Positions 27,939-37,086 of a stretch of DNA of 64,000 bases are shown here, piece by piece (positions within the stretch are counted from its first letter, which is position 1; each line of letters starts with the position of its first letter). The stretch comes from UBA5951 sp012269555 (lineage in GTDB: Bacteria; Pseudomonadota; Alphaproteobacteria; Puniceispirillales; Puniceispirillaceae). A model generated the notes under the pieces. The model ran no database searches. It saw only the letters and a list, made by a program, of their open reading frames with translations, and was not told the DNA's origin. The translations under genes were made by a program, and so were the position numbers. Where the stretch lies: assembly GCA_038147755.1 (NCBI GenBank), contig JAYQTS010000003.1:124001-188000 (forward strand), given 5' to 3'.

Positions 27939-28587
27939 TTCTTTATTATTTGTTTGAGCTTAATAAAAACATTATTGAACATCTCATTTGTTAATCTGCC
28001 TGTGTTTATATTATATCGCGAACAGTGGTAAGAATTTAAAAGCGATAAGTTTGGCTTGATTATATGCTCTTTACAATGGGCAAAACCATGACTTTTCGGG
28101 GGTAGTTTAAAATGACGTATGAGTGTATCATGGGCAATTCTTCCAAGACATAGAATAACCTTTAAGCTTGACATGTTGTCAATTTCAAGTGAGAGAAATG
28201 GCCTACAATTATTTATTTCAGAACCTATTGGTTTATTTTTAGGTGGAACGCAGCGAACCGCATTTGTTATCCTAACATTATTTAATAAGAGTTTGTCGTT
28301 CCCATTCGCATTATAAAGCTCATTAGCAAAACCATGAACCCATAAAGTTTGATATAAAATTTCACCCGCAAAATCTCCTGTAAATGGCCTACCAGTCCTA
28401 TTCGCACCTCTCAAACCAGGTGCGAGACCAATTATAAGAATTTCTGAATTTATTGAGCCAAATGATGGAACTGGAGCATTAAACCAGGAGGGTTGTTTTT
28501 CCTTCGTTTCATTTAAATATGTTACAAGTCTGGAACATTTTTACAAGAAAGCGGTGCAACTTGGTCAAGTTGTAAATTCATTTTCAT
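27935..28587 (-). CDS. Uracil-DNA glycosylase, iron-sulfur type (one frame break)
   Basis: Family 4/5-like uracil-DNA glycosylase of about 217 aa. The frame breaks at the five-base homopolymer 28538-28542. Restoring one base gives a continuous N-terminus with the cluster cysteines in SCKKCSRLV, the segment WFNAPVPSFG, and GLAPGLRGANRTGRPFTGD, which holds the catalytic loop. Later motifs are the TNAVRCVPP strand with a cluster cysteine, and LNSYHCSRYN with the C-terminal HCSRxN signature. The first codon is the ATG at 28587 or 28581. It removes uracil from DNA at the start of base excision repair. Confidence 0.85.
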
Positions 28588-28789
28588 TAATTCGCCCAAT
28601 GTATTTTAGTTTTATTGACCAAAACTTAGAATAAAACCTGCGATTGCAAAAGCTTTTTGTGAATTAATACAAAGTTAACGAGGGAAAATGTAAAGAACTT
28701 TTTAATTCTAATTTTTCTTATATGAAGAGTTTGTAAGAATACTAAAAAAATAATTCAGTATAAACAAAGTTTGAAGTGTGTGAGAAAAA

Positions 28790-29287
28790 GTGAAAAATAA
28801 AATATTTATTGGGATTGGTGCTAATCTTACACCAAAGGGCTATTCGTCAGTGCAAGATGGCCTTAATGCTGCAATGAATATGTTATCTGGATATGGTATT
28901 GAAGTTATACAATGTTCTTCATGGTATGAAACAAGTCCTGTGCCGAAATCGGACCAACCATTGTTTAGAAATGCAGTATTTTCGGCTAGCTGTGATTTGA
29001 ATCCACAAGAACTTCTATATTGTTTAAATGATTTAGAGGCTAAAATTGGGCGGATTAGAACTTCAAGAAACGAAGCCAGAGTATTAGATTTAGATATATT
29101 GGATTTTAATTCTGAATGTATTGATCTAGAAAATCTTATTATACCACACCCTAGAATGCACGAGCGCGCATTTGTATTGATTCCATTAAATGAAATCAAT
29201 GGTGAATATATCCATCCAGTTTTACAAGAACCGATTTCATCCCTAATAAAGCGTTTGCCAGCAGAACAAGATATATTTAAAATTTAA
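28790..29287 (+). CDS. folK: 6-hydroxymethyl-7,8-dihydropterin pyrophosphokinase
   Basis: HPPK of folate synthesis, 165 aa. The start GIGANL, the substrate loop SSWYETSPV, the catalytic region RNEARVLDLDILDF (two metal-binding aspartates) and IPHPRMHERAFVLIPL are all present. It starts at GTG. folK followed by rpoZ and spoT is a conserved alphaproteobacterial order. Its stop codon lies inside a perfect 17-bp AT-only inverted repeat. Confidence 0.93.
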   Translation: MKNKIFIGIGANLTPKGYSSVQDGLNAAMNMLSGYGIEVIQCSSWYETSPVPKSDQPLFRNAVFSASCDLNPQELLYCLNDLEAKIGRIRTSRNEARVLDLDILDFNSECIDLENLIIPHPRMHERAFVLIPLNEINGEYIHPVLQEPISSLIKRLPAEQDIFKI

Positions 29288-29310
29288 TATTCGTTAAATT
29301 TTAAATATAT
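29271..29310 (+). repeat. Perfect 17-bp AT-only hairpin over the folK stop
   Basis: ATATATTTAAAATTTAA (29271-29287) is exactly complementary to TTAAATTTTAAATATAT (29294-29310), around the loop TATTCG. The left arm encodes the last five codons and stop of folK. An A-run, not a T-run, follows, so it is not a canonical terminator for folK. It could stabilise the 3' end or act as a processing site. Confidence 0.7.
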
Positions 29311-29414
29311 AAAAAAATGCCTCTCCTAATTACTTAGCGCGTTAAACATTATCTTGCAAATTTAATGATATTATTATAAAAATGCCGTGAATATTCTGAT
29401 TGTAAAGGAAAAAT

Positions 29415-29828
29415 ATGGCACGAGTAACTGTGGAAGATTGCATTGAAAAGATTCCTAACCGTTTTGAGTTAGTTTTAACAGCGGGTCAAAGAGCACGTGC
29501 AATTCAAAAAGGTGAAATTTTAACAATTGATAGGGATAATGATAAAAATCCCGTTGTTGCATTGCGAGAAATCGCAGCGGAAACAATTGATAAAATTAGA
29601 GTGCAAGACGCAATTATAAGGGGCCTACAACGGTTAAATGATCGTGAGGAAGAAGTGCTGGCAGACGATGCTTCTGATGAAGCTCGAAACGAAATGGAGT
29701 CACTCTCGTCACAATATGAAGCTGATTTGTACGGCGAAAAGTCAGGTATGCAGGTCGGTCATTCTAACGATATCGATTCAACCGGCTTCCAAGATGTTGA
29801 CATTAACCTTCTTAAAAGCGACGATTAA
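29415..29828 (+). CDS. rpoZ: RNA polymerase omega subunit
   Basis: Omega subunit, 137 aa. The N-terminal MARVTVEDCIEKIPNRFELV and the segment AGQRARAIQKG are diagnostic, and the KNPVVALREIAAETI segment ends the conserved domain. The last 55 residues are an acidic, less conserved tail, as in other Alphaproteobacteria. AAGGAAAAAT lies before the ATG. It precedes spoT by 39 bases. Omega helps assemble RNA polymerase and is part of a ppGpp-binding site in proteobacteria, which fits the neighbour. Confidence 0.94.
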   Translation: MARVTVEDCIEKIPNRFELVLTAGQRARAIQKGEILTIDRDNDKNPVVALREIAAETIDKIRVQDAIIRGLQRLNDREEEVLADDASDEARNEMESLSSQYEADLYGEKSGMQVGHSNDIDSTGFQDVDINLLKSDD

Positions 29829-29867
29829 TATAAGAAAAAAATATATCACTCATTTTGGGGTGTTGAG

Positions 29868-32043
29868 ATGGTAGCTTCTGCTATTGTTGCAAATAAGACT
29901 ATTGAGGATGCTTTTAGCAGCCTCATCAATCGTATCAGGTCTTATAACCCCTTTGTAGACTTAAAAAGACTAAATGCTGCCTATGATACTGGCAAAAAAG
30001 CTCATAATGGCCAATTTAGAGCTTCGGGTGAAGCATATTTTTCTCATCCTATAGCTGTTGGCTATTTACTCGCAGACATGCATCTAGATACAGATACGAT
30101 AATAACCGCTTTCCTTCATGATACAGTAGAAGATTGTGATATAACTTTGCAGGATATCTCAGATCAGTTTGGTAATCAAATTGCAAATTTGGTGGATGGG
30201 GTTACAAAGTTAAGCCAAATTGAAAATCAGTCGCCAGACAAGAGACAAGCTGAAAATTTTCGTAAACTTATGGTTGCAATTAGTCAGGACATAAGAGTTT
30301 TACTGGTAAAGTTAGCAGATAGATTGCACAATATGCAAACTATAGAATCTATAGATAGTTTGGAAAAAAAAGAACGTATTGCAAAAGAAACTTTGGAAAT
30401 TTTTGTTCCATTGGCAGAGAGATTAGGCATAACCCAATTTCAAACTGAATTAGAAGATACATCTTTTAAAATTTTATATCCTGAGATGAGAGAGTCTATT
30501 CAGAACAGACTTGAATTTTTGGCGGCCGAATCCGAAAATATCTTCCCAAGAATTTGTCAGGAACTACAATCGTTAATTGCGGATTCAGGTATAGAATGTC
30601 AAGTCTCTGGAAGACGCAAGACAGCATATTCAATTTGGCGTAAAATGCAGCATCGCCAGGTTTCAATGGACCAACTTGCGGACATTATGGCTTTTAGAAT
30701 AATTGTTCCAAATATTTCACAGTGTTATGAAGCCCTAGGGATTGTTCACACAAGATATCCCATGGTAATGGGCAGAATGAAAGATTATATTTCTACCCCT
30801 AAGAGGAATGGTTATCGGTCTATTCATACAGGTGTTATTGGCCCTCTTAACAGACGTATAGAAATTCAAATAAGAACAGCAGAAATGCATGATTTAGCCG
30901 AGCGAGGAGTTGCTGCCCATTGGGATTATAAAACTGGACGCTCTGAAAAATCAGAGGTTTCATTTGGCTGGGTTCAGGAGTTAATAAGTTTAATCGAAAT
31001 GAATAGTGGGCCAGATGAGTTTTTAGAAAATACAAAAATGGATATGTACGCTGACCAAGTTTTTTGTTTTACCCCAAGAGGTGATTTAATTGGGTTGCCC
31101 GCTGGAGCAACTGCCATAGATTTTGCATTTGCTGTGCATTCTAAAGTTGGGAGACATTGTTGTGGGGTAGAAATCAATGGTAAAAATAGACAATTAGCAA
31201 CTGAACTTAATAATGGAGATCAGGTTTTAATTAAAACAGATACTCAAGCGAAGCCTAAAGCTGAATGGGAAGAGTTCGTGGCTACTGGTAGAGCCCGCTC
31301 TGCAATAAGGCGATTTATACGGGAAGAACATCTTGCAGAATTTAGCCGTGTTGGAAGGGCCCTATTAGAGAAAGAATATCGGTTTCATAATGTACCACTT
31401 CGGGAAACGGCCATTAAAGCATCTCTAAATTCCTTTAAAGTCTCAAAAACTGAGGAACTATTTTCATTAATAGCAGAGGGTAAAATTAGTGTTTCGGAGG
31501 TAATGAATAGATTGAATCCAGAACTTGGAAAGTCAGAAAAATCCACTAAGATTCCTAAAAGAAATAAAAGTAAAACAAATAAAGAACGCTCTGATACTTT
31601 TAATATTAGTGGTATGAATCCTGGAATGGCTTTGCATATTGCAAATTGCTGTCATCCAGTACCTGGCGATAAAATTATTGGTATTTTAACTACTGGTAAA
31701 GGGTCTTACAATACATTCTAGGGAATGCCTAACACTTACCAAATACACGGATGTACCTGAATTATGGGTTAAGGTTGATTGGAAGCGTAACGACAAAAAG
31801 CGCTTTGTTGGACGAATTAGAGTAATACTTCTAAATGAAGCAGGAGCTCTAGCAGCGCTCTCTGCTATAATCGCACAACAGGCTGGAAATATTTCATATA
31901 TGCAGATTACGAAGAGAACATCAGATTTTTTTACATTATTTCTAGATGTTGAGGTGGTTAATTTAGCACAATTAAAGTCAATCATAACCGTTGTTAGGTC
32001 TAGCCAATTCGTTGAATCTGTTGAACGTATAATGATTCAGTAA
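29868..32043 (+). CDS. spoT: Bifunctional (p)ppGpp synthetase/hydrolase (one frame break)
   Basis: Rel/SpoT enzyme of about 725 aa. Visible parts are the HD hydrolase (FLHDTVEDCDITL near residue 85, LVKLADRLHNM near 145), the synthetase (STPKRNGYRSIHTGVIG near 310, EIQIRTAEMHDLAERG), the TGS domain (YADQVFCFTPRGDLIGLPAG) and the C-terminal conserved-cysteine region (HIANCCHPVPGDKIIG). The frame breaks at 31701-31704. Removing one base continues as LTIHSRECLTLTKYTDVPEL and an ACT domain (VGRIRVILLNEAGALAALS) ending in TAA at 32041-32043. It controls the stringent response. Confidence 0.92.
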
Positions 32044-32066
32044 ATTGTTTATAATGGGACTGTTAT

Positions 32067-32612
32067 ATGTTGTTCAAACGCAGAAAACCACTATCGATAA
32101 TTGATAAATTGTCTCACTTTCTTCGTCCCCAAAAAGGTTACAGTAGGGCGATCGAGTATCTTAAAAAACGCTTTTACAGAATGACTGAGTCAAATTATTC
32201 TATGGCAATGGGTTTTACTTGTGGTGCGATGCTAAGTTTTACCCCATTTGTTGGGTTTCATTTTATTATAGCTGGTTTTATTGCATATTTGATAAATGCA
32301 AGTATTTTTATGGCAGCGATAGGTACACTGGTTGGTAATCCTTGGACCTTTCCAATAATGTGGTGGGGTAGTCTTGAACTTGGTAAATGGGTGTTGGGCT
32401 ATGACTCCTCTGTTCAAATCGGACAAACATTTGGGATGGAGTCAATTTTTTATGATATTTATTCAATTATGATACCGTGGATGCTTGGGTCCCTTTTGAT
32501 ATCAATAATTTTGGGTCCTCCAATATTTTTTTTAATGTACTGGTTATTTAGAATCTTGCGTAAGCGATTTTATAAAAAATTGGATGTTAAGAGAGATATT
32601 TCCAAATTTTAA
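32067..32612 (+). CDS. DUF2062 membrane protein
   Basis: A 181-residue protein with three hydrophobic segments (about residues 45-75, 80-105 and 135-165) and a basic C-terminus. The pattern MAMGFTCGAMLSFTPFVGFH followed by GNPWTFPIMWWGSLELG is typical of DUF2062, whose function is unknown. It starts 23 bases after spoT and precedes pdxJ. Confidence 0.82.
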   Translation: MLFKRRKPLSIIDKLSHFLRPQKGYSRAIEYLKKRFYRMTESNYSMAMGFTCGAMLSFTPFVGFHFIIAGFIAYLINASIFMAAIGTLVGNPWTFPIMWWGSLELGKWVLGYDSSVQIGQTFGMESIFYDIYSIMIPWMLGSLLISIILGPPIFFLMYWLFRILRKRFYKKLDVKRDISKF

Positions 32613-32732
32613 TTTTTTAAGCTAATAGTGAATAAAAAACATAAAAAAAAAATTTATAAATTTAAAAATTTGATAAGTTATTTACTAGAAGTTTTTGGAT
32701 CATTTCATAATTAGTATTATTGGAGCTTTTAA

Positions 32733-33485
32733 ATGAAAGAAATTCGATTAGGTGTGAATATCGATCATGTGGCAACACTGAGAAATGCTCGTGGAGGAAT
32801 TCATCCAGACCCAATTCGTGCAGCTAAGATTGCAGAGGTTGCAGGAGCGGATGGAATCACTGTTCATTTAAGAGAAGATAGACGTCATATCAGAGATGAG
32901 GATGTAAAAAATATTATTAAAAAGACTATTCTTCCGGTTAATTTGGAACTAGCAGGAAATCAGCAAATGATCGAGATAGCATGTGCCTTAGAACCAAATG
33001 CGGTCTGTATTGTGCCGGAAAATAGACAAGAGGTCACCACAGAGGGCGGTCTTTCTGTGTCAGGCCAAGAGATCAGGTTGGCGCCCTTCATCGAGAAATT
33101 GAAAAGAAAAAAAATAAAGGTTTCTTTATTTATAGATCCAAAAGTTCAGGAAATAGAAGCGGCTGCGAATATTGGAGCAGATATTGTTGAATTTCATACT
33201 GGCCGTTATTGTGATGCAGAAGAACATAATAAAGAGAAGGAATTAACCTTTTTGGTTCAAGCCGCATATGTTGCTAATAACTATGGAATAGAAGTTCATG
33301 CAGGGCATGGTTTGAATTTTGACAATGTCGTGCAAATATCAAAAATTAAACAGATTAAAGAATTGAATATTGGTCATTTTATTATTGGTGAGGCCATTTT
33401 CTTAGGTCTTGAAACCACAATACAAGAAATACGTCGTATTATATCACATGCTAGAAAAACTGCATTGTTAAGAGAAATAACTTGA
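32733..33485 (+). CDS. pdxJ: Pyridoxine 5'-phosphate synthase
   Basis: PdxJ, 250 aa, joins 3-amino-2-oxopropyl phosphate with deoxyxylulose 5-phosphate in vitamin B6 synthesis. The signature N-terminus (LGVNIDHVATLRNARGG), HLREDRRHI, the CIVPENRQEVTTEGGL segment and the GHGLNFDNV loop are all present. GGAG lies before the ATG. Its stop overlaps the TTG start of acpS. Confidence 0.95.
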   Translation: MKEIRLGVNIDHVATLRNARGGIHPDPIRAAKIAEVAGADGITVHLREDRRHIRDEDVKNIIKKTILPVNLELAGNQQMIEIACALEPNAVCIVPENRQEVTTEGGLSVSGQEIRLAPFIEKLKRKKIKVSLFIDPKVQEIEAAANIGADIVEFHTGRYCDAEEHNKEKELTFLVQAAYVANNYGIEVHAGHGLNFDNVVQISKIKQIKELNIGHFIIGEAIFLGLETTIQEIRRIISHARKTALLREIT

Positions 33486-33886
33486 TTCTAGGAATAGGTA
33501 CAGATCTGTGCAGCATTGAGCGCATAACGCATGTGAGAAATCAATTCCCAATTAGATTTGAAGCAAAAATTCTTACAAAAAGAGAGCAAAAAGAGCTTTT
33601 TTATCGCTCAGACAAAAATGCTTATATTGCTAAACGATTTGCTGCTAAAGAAGCAATTTATAAAGCTTTTAGCTTTATTAAGCAGAATAGTATTAGTTGG
33701 CAGGAATTAGAGATTCTGAATGATGCAAGAAGTGGAGCTCCTGTGGTGTCCATTCAAGGAAATTGTCTTGAAAAATTCAACGCATATTTGGGGAAAGGAT
33801 ATAAGGGTATTATTCATATTTCCTTAACAGACGAATATCCATATGCTATGGCCTATGTCATAATTGAAAAAATTAACGAGAACTAA
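33482..33886 (+). CDS. acpS: Holo-[acyl-carrier-protein] synthase
   Basis: AcpS, 134 aa, transfers phosphopantetheine to acyl carrier protein. The motifs GIGTDLCSIERI (magnesium-binding aspartate) and AKRFAAKEAIYKA are diagnostic, and HISLTDEYPYAMAYV closes the fold. The start is TTG overlapping the pdxJ stop (TTGA), which implies translational coupling. lepB follows. Confidence 0.94.
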   Translation: MILGIGTDLCSIERITHVRNQFPIRFEAKILTKREQKELFYRSDKNAYIAKRFAAKEAIYKAFSFIKQNSISWQELEILNDARSGAPVVSIQGNCLEKFNAYLGKGYKGIIHISLTDEYPYAMAYVIIEKINEN

Positions 33887-33918
33887 TCTAAACTCTTTTT
33901 CAAACTAGGAAAAAATTA

Positions 33919-34693
33919 ATGGCTAACAGAAAGCAAAATTATAAGGCGTCAAATTTAGCATCAAGCAGAAAAAATTCTGGAATTTCTGAAACACTAAAGA
34001 CAATTTTTTTTGCAGGTTTAATCGCATTGACATTTCGCTCTCTTGTGGCAGAGCCTTTTAATATTCCATCTGGTTCAATGATTCCCACATTGCTGGTCGG
34101 CGATTACCTGTTTGTTTCAAAATATTCTTACGGTTATACAAAATACTCATTTCCGTTTGCGGCAGTACCAATTAGAGAAAGAGTTTTTTCAAGTTATCCA
34201 CAACGAGGAGATGTTGTAGTTTTTAGATTACCTTCGGATGTCTCTATCGATTATATAAAAAGGGTTATCGGCCTTCCAGGTGACAGAATACAAGTTGTTA
34301 ACGGCATATTACATATTAATGGAAAACAAGTTTTGAGACGGCAAATTGGAGAAGTTGACGTATTAAGTGGTATATCTAAAATACGGGCTGTGCTGTATGA
34401 AGAGATATTACCGAATGGCCATAAACACGTTATTCAGGAATTAAGAGATGATTTATCTTTTGATAACACGCCAGAGTTCAAAGTTCCCAAAGGCCATCTT
34501 ATTCATGATGGGTGATAATAGAGATAATTCAAGAGATAGTAGGAGTCAGGCAGTTGGTTTTGTACCTATTGAAAACTTAATTGGCCGGGCTGAATTTTTG
34601 TTTTTCAGTCATAACAATACTTCTAGCCTTTTTGAATTTTGGAAATGGCCATTTGCGATAAGATATGACAGGATTGGCAAAGGTATTTATTGA
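33919..34693 (+). CDS. lepB: Signal peptidase I (one frame break)
   Basis: Type I signal peptidase of about 258 aa. One N-terminal membrane segment (about residues 30-48) is followed by the catalytic serine box (FNIPSGSMIPTLLVGDYLFV), the catalytic lysine region (DYIKRVIGLPGD) and box E (GDNRDNSRDSR). The frame breaks at about 34501: dropping one base joins VPKGHL to FMMGDNRDNS. It is an essential gene, so a sequencing error is likely. It sits in the conserved order acpS-lepB-rnc-era. Its TGA overlaps the rnc ATG by one base. Confidence 0.92.
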
Positions 34694-35370
34694 TGGAAGT
34701 TGCTAAAGTCGATAAGCTACAAACGATCCTCGGATATAAATTTAAAAATATATCTCTTTTGCACCAGGCCCTATCTCATCGAAGTATTTTTTCCAATGAT
34801 TTATCGTATGAGCGTCTTGAATTTTTGGGAGATAGAGTTCTTGGTTTAATACTAGCAAAACATCTTTTTGTAGAATTTAAAAGTGATGACCAAGGAGCTC
34901 TTACAAAACGTTTTCACGCACAAGCAAAACAATCAAATTTAAGCGAAATAGCCATAAAAATTGGCTTACATAATTTTATTCTTGCTGAAAAAGGAATTGA
35001 CCTTAGCTCTCAACCCTCAATTTTAGCGGATGTTGTGGAGTCTCTGATTGCCGGTCTATATCTAGACGGAGGATTAGAAACAGCTGAAAACTTCATATTA
35101 AAACATTGGGATTGGCATGGACAAGTACCAGAGGATACATTACATAATCCAAAATCTGCATTGCAGGAATGGTCGGAAGCAAATGGACTAGGCTTACCTG
35201 TATATGAGGTCATAAAAAAGACTGGTCCAGATCATTTGGCGAGTTTTACTACAAGAGTAATGATCGAGGGTTACGGTCCTTCTATTGGCACTGGCTCATC
35301 AAAAAAACTGTCAGAACAAGATGCTGCAAAACAACTAATATCTTTTCTCACCAAACAGAATACTAATTAA
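34693..35370 (+). CDS. rnc: Ribonuclease III
   Basis: RNase III, 225 aa. The catalytic signature ERLEFLGDRVLGL (about residues 39-51), the DVVESLIAGLYLDGG segment and a C-terminal double-stranded RNA-binding domain (NPKSALQEW to the end) are present. The ATG overlaps the lepB stop (TGATG), which supports coupling. An in-frame TTG lies one codon earlier. It processes rRNA precursors and structured mRNAs. Confidence 0.95.
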   Translation: MEVAKVDKLQTILGYKFKNISLLHQALSHRSIFSNDLSYERLEFLGDRVLGLILAKHLFVEFKSDDQGALTKRFHAQAKQSNLSEIAIKIGLHNFILAEKGIDLSSQPSILADVVESLIAGLYLDGGLETAENFILKHWDWHGQVPEDTLHNPKSALQEWSEANGLGLPVYEVIKKTGPDHLASFTTRVMIEGYGPSIGTGSSKKLSEQDAAKQLISFLTKQNTN

Positions 35371-35373
35371 AAT

Positions 35374-36315
35374 ATGACCATAGAAAGCCAATTCTTCTCA
35401 AACCAAAAAACCAGATCAGGTTTTGTGGCCATCATTGGTGCGCCAAATGCTGGAAAATCTACATTAATGAATTTCATAGTAGGAGCCAAAGTATCTATTG
35501 TTACGCCGAAGGTTCAAACGACCAGAACAAGAATAAAAGGAATAGCAATGGTCGGTGATTCTCAAATTATTTTTATTGATACGCCCGGTATATTTGCTCC
35601 AAAACGAAGATTAGATAGGGCCATGGTAAATGCTGCTTGGCAGGGGACTGATGAAGCAGATATTATATTGTTGCTTCATGATAGTGCTCGTTCTTCTTCT
35701 GATGAGGAAACAGCAAATATCATTAATAGGATAGAAAATATTCAACGAGAATTCCCAAATCGGAAATTTGCTCTAATCTTGAATAAAATAGATCTTGTTA
35801 AGCCAGGAAACCTGCTTGGCAAGGCATCAAAGCTTTCTAAGATTATTAACTTTGAAAAAATATTTATGATATCTGCGAAAAAAGGAAAGGGTGTTAAAGA
35901 CCTTGTGAGATGGCTTGCAGAGCAAATGCCGCAAAGTCCATTTTTGTTTGATCCCAACGACTTATCAGATATGCCTCAGAGACAACTTGCATCCGAAATA
36001 TTAAGAGAAAAATTATTTATTAATTTGCATCAAGAGTTACCATATCAGCTTACTGTTGAAACAGATAGTTGGCTAGAAAAAGAGGATGGTAGTGCTGAAA
36101 TTCATATCAGTATTTACGTTGCAAGAGAGGGACATCGTGGTATTATATTGGGTAAAAAAGGGCAAAATATGGGGCGAATTGGAAAGGCTGCAAGACTTGA
36201 GCTAGAAAACATGTTTGAACGAAGAATTCATTTGTTCACACATGTTAAATTCCGTAAAGATTGGATGAATGACCCTGAGAGATATCTAAATTGGGAACTT
36301 GAATTTGATGCCTGA
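35374..36315 (+). CDS. era: GTPase Era
   Basis: Era, 313 aa, a 16S rRNA-binding GTPase for 30S assembly. G1 (GAPNAGKST), G2 (TPKVQTTRTRIKG), G3 (DTPGIF), G4 (LNKIDLV) and G5 (SAKKGKG) are present. The C-terminal KH domain contains ILGKKGQNMGRIGKAAR. It starts three bases after rnc and overlaps recO by eight bases. Confidence 0.96.
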   Translation: MTIESQFFSNQKTRSGFVAIIGAPNAGKSTLMNFIVGAKVSIVTPKVQTTRTRIKGIAMVGDSQIIFIDTPGIFAPKRRLDRAMVNAAWQGTDEADIILLLHDSARSSSDEETANIINRIENIQREFPNRKFALILNKIDLVKPGNLLGKASKLSKIINFEKIFMISAKKGKGVKDLVRWLAEQMPQSPFLFDPNDLSDMPQRQLASEILREKLFINLHQELPYQLTVETDSWLEKEDGSAEIHISIYVAREGHRGIILGKKGQNMGRIGKAARLELENMFERRIHLFTHVKFRKDWMNDPERYLNWELEFDA

Positions 36316-37042
36316 ATGGCAAGATGAGGGTATTATTCTAAGTAACAGACCATATGGTGAACTGCATAGTGTTGCTTCTATCCTAACAAAAACACATGGT
36401 CGTCATGCCGGATTAGTCCAAGCTGGGCAATCTAGAAAGAGACTTTCTGCTTTACAACCTGGCTGTTTTGTAGGGTTGGAGTGGCGAGCAAGACTGGAGG
36501 GACAACTAGGCACATTCAAGGTTGAGCTCTCAAAAAATTATTCTGCCTTGTTAATAGATACACCAATGCGCCTCTCCGCCTTATCAAGTCTTTGTAGTTT
36601 ACTAGAAATTACCCTCCCTGAGCGTGAGCCTCAAGAAAAACTATGGGATGCATCAAAAGCGCTATTGGACATTTTATCGCTTAGTGAAAATGAGAATGAA
36701 TGGCTATCATTTTTTATTAAGTGGGAATTAGGGTTATTGCGTGAATTGGGGTTTGCACTGATGCTGCAATGTTGTGGTGTAACAGGCTCAACTAATGAAC
36801 TTGCATATGTTAGTCCAAAGACCGGAAGCGCAATTAGCAAGAGTGCAGCAGGAGTCTATGCAGATAGATTACTGGTTTTGCCAATGTGTCTCGGAGGACA
36901 TACCAAAACCAAAGAGGAATTTACAGCTGGAATGAAAATTACTGGGCATTTTTTGAAAAAACACATATTTAATACTATTAATAGAAAATTACCCACCCCC
37001 CGCATAAGACTCGCAAATATGGTAGAGTCTTTAAATTTATGA
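36308..37042 (+). CDS. recO: DNA repair protein RecO
   Basis: RecO, 244 aa from the ATG at 36308 (MPEWQDEGIILSNRPYGE). An in-frame TTG at 36299 is less likely. The N-terminal OB fold (GRHAGLVQAGQSRKRLSALQ) and the C-terminal helical domain with a degenerate zinc region (LQCCGVTG) are visible. It loads RecA in the RecFOR pathway. It overlaps era and precedes parC. Confidence 0.9.
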   Translation: MPEWQDEGIILSNRPYGELHSVASILTKTHGRHAGLVQAGQSRKRLSALQPGCFVGLEWRARLEGQLGTFKVELSKNYSALLIDTPMRLSALSSLCSLLEITLPEREPQEKLWDASKALLDILSLSENENEWLSFFIKWELGLLRELGFALMLQCCGVTGSTNELAYVSPKTGSAISKSAAGVYADRLLVLPMCLGGHTKTKEEFTAGMKITGHFLKKHIFNTINRKLPTPRIRLANMVESLNL

Positions 37043-37086
37043 CACTACATATTGTATTATACTAGGGATAAAGTTAATAAGATAAA

